Assembly: GCA_002025645.1 (NCBI GenBank)
Contig: CP018783.1
Span: 434,001 to 498,000, forward strand
Length of the DNA stretch: 64,000 nt
Source: Curtobacterium pusillum
Lineage (GTDB): Bacteria; Actinomycetota; Actinomycetes; Actinomycetales; Microbacteriaceae
Direction: 5' to 3'
Each line of letters begins with the position of its first letter. Position 1 is the stretch's first letter. The position numbers and the translations under genes are program-made. The notes below the pieces were generated by a model. The model saw nothing but the letters and a program-made list of their open reading frames with translations. It did no database searches and was not told the origin of the DNA. Positions 59,015 to 64,000 of this stretch are shown one piece after another.

Positions 59015-59826
59015 CGCGACCGCTGTGCGTGCGCGACCGCCCACAGACCGACGGCGCTCGCCGCGGCCACGTTGAGCGAGTCGACGCCGTGCGACATCGG
59101 GATGCGGACCGTCGTGTCGGCGGACGCGACGGCCGCGTCGGTCAGCCCCTGCCCCTCGGTGCCCATCACCAGCGCGACCTTCCCGGGGACGTCCGCGACG
59201 AACGCGTCCAGGTCGACGGAACGGTCGGTGAGCGCCATCGCAGCGAGGTGGAAGCCCTGCGCGCGGAGCTCCTCACCGGCCGCCGGCCACTCGCCGATGC
59301 GCGTCCACGGGACCTGCAGCACGGTGCCCATGCTGACCCGGACGCTCCGGCGGTACAGCGGGTCGGCGCAGCGCGGACTGACGAGGACGGCATCGGCACC
59401 GAGCCCGGCGACGCTCCGGAAGACGGCCCCGACGTTGGTGTGGTCGACGATGTCCTCGAGCACGACGACGAGCTTCGCGTCGCGCACGACGTCGGCGACC
59501 TCGGGCAGCACGGGGCGCTGCATCGCCGCCAGGGCGCCGCGGTGCATGCGGAAGCCCGTGAGCTCCTCGAGCAGGGCGTCCGGGCCGACGAACACCGGGC
59601 CGTCGTGGTCGGCGACGAGCGGCAGGACGCTGTCGAGCCACTTCTCCTGCACGAGGATGCTCCGGGGCACGTGACCGGCGCGGACCGCCCGCTCGATGAC
59701 GGTGTTCGACTCGGCGATGTACAGCCCGCCCTCGACCTCGGAGACCCGGCGCAGTGCGACGTCCGTCAACCGGGCGAAGTCGTCGAGGCGGGCGTCGTCG
59801 AGGGAGTCGATGCGGACGGCGTGCAC
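59011..59826 (-). CDS. SpoU/TrmH-family RNA 2'-O-methyltransferase
   Basis: 271 residues. An N-terminal substrate-binding domain (LTDVALRRVSEVEGGLYIAE) precedes the SPOUT knot: motif 1 VLEDIVDHTNVGAVFRSVAG, motif 2 VALVMGTEGQGL, motif 3 IPMSHGVDSLNVAAASAVGL. Methylates a ribose in tRNA or rRNA; the exact site cannot be read from sequence. GTG at 59826. Divergent from the sirtuin with about 70 bp between starts. Confidence 0.93.
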   Translation of the reverse strand: MHAVRIDSLDDARLDDFARLTDVALRRVSEVEGGLYIAESNTVIERAVRAGHVPRSILVQEKWLDSVLPLVADHDGPVFVGPDALLEELTGFRMHRGALAAMQRPVLPEVADVVRDAKLVVVLEDIVDHTNVGAVFRSVAGLGADAVLVSPRCADPLYRRSVRVSMGTVLQVPWTRIGEWPAAGEELRAQGFHLAAMALTDRSVDLDAFVADVPGKVALVMGTEGQGLTDAAVASADTTVRIPMSHGVDSLNVAAASAVGLWAVAHAQRSR

Positions 59827-59897
59827 GGGGCTCGTTTCGGTGTGGAGCGGGTGGGAAGTGACCGGGACGGTCGGCTGTTGAGGGTACCGTGAACACG

Positions 59898-60779
59898 ATG
59901 GCGACGAGCGAACCGACCAGCCCCGCGGCCTCCGGCGCGGCCTCCAGCGCGGTCGACCTCGACCGCGCCGTCGAGCTGCTCGCCGGCAAGCGCATCGCCG
60001 TGCTGTCCGGCGCGGGGCTGAGCACCGACTCCGGCATCCCCGACTACCGCGGCGAGGGGCGCGTGGTCCGGAAGCCGATGACCTTCCAGGAGTTCCGCGC
60101 AGACCCCGCGAAGCGCCAGCGCTACTGGGCCGGTTCGCACCTCGGCTGGCGGACCTTCGCCGCCGCCCGCCCGAACGCCGGCCACCGCGCGCTCGCCGCA
60201 CTCGAACGGGACGGCATCGTCACCGGGGTCATCACGCAGAACGTCGACGGCCTGCACCTGCGCTCCGGGTCGCGCCGGGTCGTCGAGATCCACGGGTCGA
60301 TGGACCGCGCCGTGTGCCTCACGTGCGGGCAGGTGTTCTCCCGCGCCGACCTCGCCACCGTGCTCGACCGCGAGAACCCCTGGATCGACGAACCCGGCTC
60401 CGTGCAGCTCCAGCCGGACGGCGACGTCGAGATCACGGACGTCGAGCGGTTCCGGGTGCCCGACTGCTCGGTGTGCGGCGGGGTCCTCAAGCCCGACGTG
60501 GTGTTCTTCGGCGAGTTCGTGCCGGCCGAGAAGTTCCGTGAGGCCGTGTCCATCGTCGCCGAGGCCGAAGCGCTCGTCGTCGTCGGCTCATCGCTCACCG
60601 TGAACTCCGGCGTCCGACTCGTCGACCACGCCGCGCGCCGCAAGCACCCCGTCGTGATCATCAACCGCGGCGAGACCCGCAGCGACCGCCGGGCTGCAGT
60701 CAAGCTCGACGCCGGCACCACCGAGACGCTCGAGGCCCTGGCGGCGCGTCTCGACCCGTCTGCGATGATCGAGCGGTGA
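59898..60779 (+). CDS. Sir2-family NAD-dependent protein deacetylase
   Basis: 293 residues. NAD-binding GAGLSTDSGIPDYRG (38-52), TQNVDGLH, catalytic His in EIHGS (H132), zinc ligands CLTCG (C140, C143) and CSVCGG (C190, C193), and VVVGSSLTVNSGVRLV. Removes acyl groups from lysines. ATG 59898 is chosen because TACCGT (59885-59890) lies 7 nt upstream as a -10; the GTG at 59889 overlaps that box and cannot be on the transcript. Coupled to the following phosphatase. Confidence 0.94.
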   Translation: MATSEPTSPAASGAASSAVDLDRAVELLAGKRIAVLSGAGLSTDSGIPDYRGEGRVVRKPMTFQEFRADPAKRQRYWAGSHLGWRTFAAARPNAGHRALAALERDGIVTGVITQNVDGLHLRSGSRRVVEIHGSMDRAVCLTCGQVFSRADLATVLDRENPWIDEPGSVQLQPDGDVEITDVERFRVPDCSVCGGVLKPDVVFFGEFVPAEKFREAVSIVAEAEALVVVGSSLTVNSGVRLVDHAARRKHPVVIINRGETRSDRRAAVKLDAGTTETLEALAARLDPSAMIER

Positions 60780-61417
60780 CGACGCTCCTCTACCTGGTCC
60801 GGCACGGCGAGACCGACTGGAACGCCGAGCGGCGCATCCAGGGCTCCACCGACATCCCGCTCAACGACACCGGACGGCGACAGGCGGCCTCGACCGCGAC
60901 GCTGCTCGACCGACGCTCGTTCGACGCCGTGGTCGCCTCACCACTGTCGCGTGCGTTCGAGACCGGGTCGATCATCGCCGAACACCTCGGCCTCGCGGCG
61001 CCCGTCGCCTACCCGGGGCTGGCGGAGCGCTCCTACGGCGAGGCCGAGGGCCTGACCAACGACGAGGTCCTGGACCGCTACCCGCACGACGACGTCCCCG
61101 GTCGTGAGTCCCGGAGCGCCCTGCTCGCCCGGGTCACCGAGACCCTCGGCGAGATCGCCGTGCGGTACGACGCCGGCAGCGTCGTCGTCGCGACCCACGG
61201 CGCCGTGATCCGCAGCATCGTGAACGCGGCCGCCCCGGGGACCGCCGACCGGCACAGCACCCCGATCCGCAACGGCTCCGTGCACTCGTTCCGGTGGGAC
61301 CCCGAGCGGTTCCACGCCGAGCTCGTCCGGTTCGACGACCCCATCGACGGGGTGTCCGACGGACCGGGCCGGTACACGTTCGAGTACCAGAACCCGCTCG
61401 AGCGCCGCGGGTACTAG
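60776..61417 (+). CDS. Histidine phosphatase family protein
   Basis: 213 residues. LYLVRHGETDWNAERRIQGS with the phosphoacceptor RHG (H10), second catalytic region VVATHGAVIRSIVNAA, and GLAERSYGEAEGL with the proton-donor Glu. A PhoE/GpmB-like phosphatase on small molecules. GTG at 60776 overlaps the sirtuin stop by 4 nt, so both come from one leaderless mRNA. Confidence 0.93.
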   Translation: MTTLLYLVRHGETDWNAERRIQGSTDIPLNDTGRRQAASTATLLDRRSFDAVVASPLSRAFETGSIIAEHLGLAAPVAYPGLAERSYGEAEGLTNDEVLDRYPHDDVPGRESRSALLARVTETLGEIAVRYDAGSVVVATHGAVIRSIVNAAAPGTADRHSTPIRNGSVHSFRWDPERFHAELVRFDDPIDGVSDGPGRYTFEYQNPLERRGY

Positions 61418-61459
61418 GCTCCGATGCACTCGCAGACCTGAGCGCGTGAGGGGGCTGAC

Positions 61460-62206
61460 ATGACGTCCGACGGACCAGGCGGTGTGCGTCCGGGGTGGGG
61501 GCAGCCCGACGCCACCGACGATGACGACGACCTCGACCGCGCGTTCGGCCACGGCACCGCGTCGATGGCGGTCCGGACCCCGCGGCAGCGCGTGCGTCGC
61601 AGTGCGCTCGTCGGTGTCGGCGTGGTCATCGCCGCCGGGGTGCTCGCCGTGGTGCTCATCACGATCATCGGGAGCGTGCAGAACGGTGTCGGCGGGGTCT
61701 TCCCGCGCCCGGACGCCGCCCTCGACCGCTTCGGCAGCGCGGCCCGCGACGTCAGCGGGGTCCAGCGTGTCACGGACGAGGAGCCGAAGAAGACCTCGTT
61801 CGCGAGCTACGACGTCGAGAGCACCGTCACGGTGTCGCCCGGCCTGCCCGAGGCCGAGCAGACCGCTGCCGTCGACGCTCTCGCCGCCGCGGCCGACGAC
61901 GTCAGCGGGAACGGGGTGCGCGTGTTCGCGGTCGCCGACCTCGGCGAGGTGCAGGTCGGGGTCTCCGCCGACGCCGCCGTCACCGAGAAGCGCCTCGACC
62001 TCGCACGGCAGCTGGCGGCGATCGGCGGGGTGTCGGGCGTCCGCTGCTCGTGGGGCGACGCCGGGCCCTCGGACGACCCCGCGGACCAGTCGATCACGGT
62101 CGTGACGCACGGCACCGGGAACGCCCTCGGTGCGATCGTGGCGAAGGCGACCCAGGAGACCCGCGCGGTGTTCCCCGGTGCGACGGTGGAGTCCGCGCTG
62201 CCCTGA
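61460..62206 (+). CDS. Single-pass membrane protein of unknown function
   Basis: 248 residues. An acidic N-terminus (DATDDDDDLDRAFGHG), basic RTPRQRVRRSALV, one helix (VGVGVVIAAGVLAVVLITII, about 50-69), then an extracytoplasmic Ala/Val/Asp-rich domain with two halves of similar look (YDVESTVTVSPGLPEAEQ and FAVADLGEVQVGVSADAAV). No catalytic motif recognised. ATG at 61460 with GAGGGG at a 5-nt gap. 42 bp after the phosphatase gene and possibly cotranscribed. Confidence 0.85.
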   Translation: MTSDGPGGVRPGWGQPDATDDDDDLDRAFGHGTASMAVRTPRQRVRRSALVGVGVVIAAGVLAVVLITIIGSVQNGVGGVFPRPDAALDRFGSAARDVSGVQRVTDEEPKKTSFASYDVESTVTVSPGLPEAEQTAAVDALAAAADDVSGNGVRVFAVADLGEVQVGVSADAAVTEKRLDLARQLAAIGGVSGVRCSWGDAGPSDDPADQSITVVTHGTGNALGAIVAKATQETRAVFPGATVESALP

Positions 62207-62403
62207 CGGCGGCCGGGCCGCGCTGCCTGGTGCTGCTGCGGGTTCCGGCCCGACCCTTCCGCGAAAGCGACAGTCTGGCGCCGTACTCCCGCGGCAGTCT
62301 GTCGCTCAGGCGTGCCCGACCCGAGCGCGCGGCGGCAGGGAGTCGCTTTCGCGCAAGAGTCGCTGCTGCCAGAGACGTCAGCCCCAAGCGACGTCAGGGG
62401 ATG
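62207..62403. other. Gene-free spacer with a long-range inverted repeat
   Basis: CGCGAAAGCGAC (62260-62271) and its perfect complement GTCGCTTTCGCG (62342-62353) are 70 bp apart, with a smaller CAGTCTG repeat between. It separates the convergent unknown membrane protein and glycosyltransferase and may act as a terminator. Nothing else is visible. Confidence 0.5.
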
Positions 62404-63486
62404 TCAGCGCGCCGCGCGGTCCGCGACCGCGCGCTCGACCGCCCGCACGACCTGCTCGGCGGACTCGTCCCACCGGAACCGTGCGGCCTGCACGACCGAT
62501 GCCTGCGAGGCAGCGTCCCACCGAGCCTCGAGTCGTCGCACCGCAGCCGCGACCGCCGACGGCGAGGACGGGTCGAAGTACTCCGCAGCGTCCCCGCCGA
62601 TCTCCCGGAAGATCGGGACGTCACTGACGACGACCGGCGTGCCGACGCCCATCGCCTCGACCAGTGGGATCCCGAAGCCCTCGTCGTACGAGGCCGTCGC
62701 CAGAGCCGTCGCCGATCGCAGCACCGACAGGTACTCGTCGTCGGAGGCGCCGTCGTGGAACACGATCGCACCGGCGGGAGCAAGCCGCTCCAGTCGAGCT
62801 CGGTCGGCGTCGGACACCCGGGACATGCAGTGCAGCACCCAGTCGGCACCCAGCAGCGGGAGTGCGGCAGCCAGGGTCTCGACGTTCTTGTAGGGCATGA
62901 ACGAGCCCATGTAGACCAGGGTCTTCTCCCGAGCACCGCCCGCGGGTCGGGGTGCAGCGGGGTCCGCGGCGTTGTAGGCCACGGTGACGGGACGCTTCGT
63001 CAGGTGGTGAGCTTCGATCAGCCCGGCGGTGGTCCCCGACACGGTCACGACCCCGTCCGCGCCGTTCAGCAGGAACCGCTGCGGCACCCAGCTCAGGTGG
63101 AACGCGCGCCAGCCGAGGCGGATCGGCCACGAGAACTCCCGTGGAGGCGTTCGGTTCCGGTAGTAGATGAGGTCGTGCAGGGTCAGCACGAGGGCGTAGT
63201 CGCGCCCCCGGGACCCCATGGTCTGCATCGGTGAGAACACCGCGTCGAGTCCGAGCCGGTTGACCTTCCGCGCCACGAGGGGTTCGCCCGCGTCGGTCGG
63301 CGCCGGCAGGAGCTCCCACGACAGCCTCTCGGGCAGGGACTCGAGCTGTCGTTCGTCGTTGACCAGCAGGACGTAGTCGTGCCGGTCGGGCAGGTTGGCG
63401 ACCACGCCGGCGGTGAACCGACTGATGCCGTCGTGCCGTCCGATCCGGACGTAGCGGCAGTCGATGCCGATGCGCAGGCGGCTCAC
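62404..63486 (-). CDS. GT4-like glycosyltransferase
   Basis: 360 residues, GT-B fold. N-terminal RIGIDCRYVRIGRHDGISRF, then LTLHDLIYYRNRTPP and VTVSGTTAGLIEAHHL. The C-terminal nucleotide-sugar domain has KTLVYMGSFMPYKNVETLA (about 182-200) and the EX7E motif in YDEGFGIPLVEAMGVGTPVV. Transfers a sugar to a lipid, glycan or protein that cannot be identified. GTG at 63486 overlaps the alpha/beta hydrolase stop by 4 nt. Confidence 0.92.
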   Translation of the reverse strand: MSRLRIGIDCRYVRIGRHDGISRFTAGVVANLPDRHDYVLLVNDERQLESLPERLSWELLPAPTDAGEPLVARKVNRLGLDAVFSPMQTMGSRGRDYALVLTLHDLIYYRNRTPPREFSWPIRLGWRAFHLSWVPQRFLLNGADGVVTVSGTTAGLIEAHHLTKRPVTVAYNAADPAAPRPAGGAREKTLVYMGSFMPYKNVETLAAALPLLGADWVLHCMSRVSDADRARLERLAPAGAIVFHDGASDDEYLSVLRSATALATASYDEGFGIPLVEAMGVGTPVVVSDVPIFREIGGDAAEYFDPSSPSAVAAAVRRLEARWDAASQASVVQAARFRWDESAEQVVRAVERAVADRAAR

Positions 63487-64000
63487 GAGGCGGCTCCGGA
63501 GGGCTTCGCAGCCTTCGAGGCACGAGTGGCCTTCGCCTTCCCGCCACGCCCTGCCGGCGTGTCCGCCATCCGGCGCAGGACCGCGGCGGCGGCGACGTCC
63601 GGCGTCTCGTAGTGCACGAGGTGCCCCACCCGCGGGATGACGACCAGTTCGGTGTCGCGAAGCCGTCCGGCCAACGCCTGCTGCTCGGGGACCGCCGTGA
63701 TGTCGTCGTGCTCCGCCGCGATCATGAGCACGGGGACCCCGATCCGGTCGGCGTACTCCGACACGTCGTGCGTGACCGAGGTGCGGAACGCCTCGAGCAC
63801 GCTCGTGCGGTTCGCGAACGCCGAGAAGTAGCGGTCGTGCTGGTCGTGCACCCACCGACGCAGGTCGCGGTCGTGCGACTTCAGCATCGCGATGCTCATC
63901 ACCCGCACGATCGCCGGGTTCCGGAGCAGCCCGAGCCCGAGGGCCCTGGGCAGCACCGCTCCCGCGCGGTAGTAGCCGATCGCGATGCCCGTGCCGACCG
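63483..64000 (-). CDS. Alpha/beta-hydrolase fold protein, 5' end outside the window
   Basis: Only the C-terminal 172 codons are visible. PVLMIAAEHDDITAVPEQQ carries the likely catalytic Asp, and VIPRVGHLVHYETPDVAAAA the catalytic His; the nucleophile elbow lies beyond the right edge. The protein ends in a Lys/Ala-rich tail (GKAKATRASKAAKPSGAAS). Coupled to the glycosyltransferase, so both may act on the same glycoconjugate. Confidence 0.85.
   Translation of the reverse strand, partial: VGTGIAIGYYRAGAVLPRALGLGLLRNPAIVRVMSIAMLKSHDRDLRRWVHDQHDRYFSAFANRTSVLEAFRTSVTHDVSEYADRIGVPVLMIAAEHDDITAVPEQQALAGRLRDTELVVIPRVGHLVHYETPDVAAAAVLRRMADTPAGRGGKAKATRASKAAKPSGAAS

Noticed and set aside
62260..62353. 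Small RNA gene between the unknown membrane protein and the glycosyltransferase
   Set aside because: A long-range inverted repeat exists, but no promoter-like or terminator-like signal supports an independent RNA.

Overview
This is a high-GC actinobacterial chromosome segment (around 70% G+C by eye). Mycothiol ligase MshC, the RNA polymerase-binding protein RbpA, PafB/PafC WYL regulators, a PAC2 protein, frequent GTG/TTG starts, ATGA/GTGA stop-start overlaps and many leaderless promoters (TANNNT, 6-8 nt, then the start codon) point to Microbacteriaceae. The genus Curtobacterium is my best guess, by inference only. No integrase, transposase, prophage gene or CRISPR array is visible.

Layout. 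0-3.3 kb: an aquaglyceroporin (cut by the left edge) divergent from a dihydroxyacetone kinase operon dhaK-dhaL-dhaM, with a duplicated operator between them. 3.4-13.8 kb: accessory genes, each with its own regulator: TetR / beta-ketoacyl synthase; HelR, the rifamycin-tolerance RNA polymerase motor, behind a rifamycin-associated-element-like palindrome; ArsR + MFS exporter; XRE / short-chain dehydrogenase; GNAT / zinc alcohol dehydrogenase; and a RibD-C-type reductase with a frameshifted 3' end. 13.9-18.5 kb: an unknown protein, a FemAB-like acyltransferase and an alr-ddl pair. 18.6-23 kb: a class III UvrA-like ABC ATPase, a secreted nuclease, a Nudix hydrolase and an SDR. 23-25.2 kb: NfeD + SPFH membrane pair and rbpA.

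25.3-40.4 kb is mostly core housekeeping: lnt, helY, tatC (without tatA next to it), pafC, pafB, an FKBP lipoprotein, tRNA m1A58 methyltransferase, a HAD hydrolase, PAC2, mshC, uppP, an M20 peptidase and tRNA-Leu(GAG). Beyond the tRNA lies about 600 bp of gene-free DNA made of repeated hairpin modules. 41.1-50.4 kb: type II NADH dehydrogenase, a coupled operon (FUSC, dinB, DEAD helicase, 69-aa protein), and an acyl-CoA dehydrogenase facing an SGNH hydrolase across overlapping -10 boxes. 50.4-53.6 kb: a coupled set of D,D-carboxypeptidase, GNAT and serine hydrolase. 54.2-59.0 kb: a catabolic island with a CodA/AtzC-type amidohydrolase, DUF1097 membrane protein, FadR-type regulator, acetamidase/formamidase and an AtzH-amidase fusion. 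59-64 kb: SpoU methyltransferase, sirtuin, histidine phosphatase, a membrane-anchored unknown, a glycosyltransferase and a truncated alpha/beta hydrolase.

A dispersed palindrome with the core CTGGAGGCGCGG recurs through the window. It forms perfect hairpins between genes and also appears in frame inside flexible linkers of real proteins (DhaM, the nuclease) and in a protein C-terminal tail.
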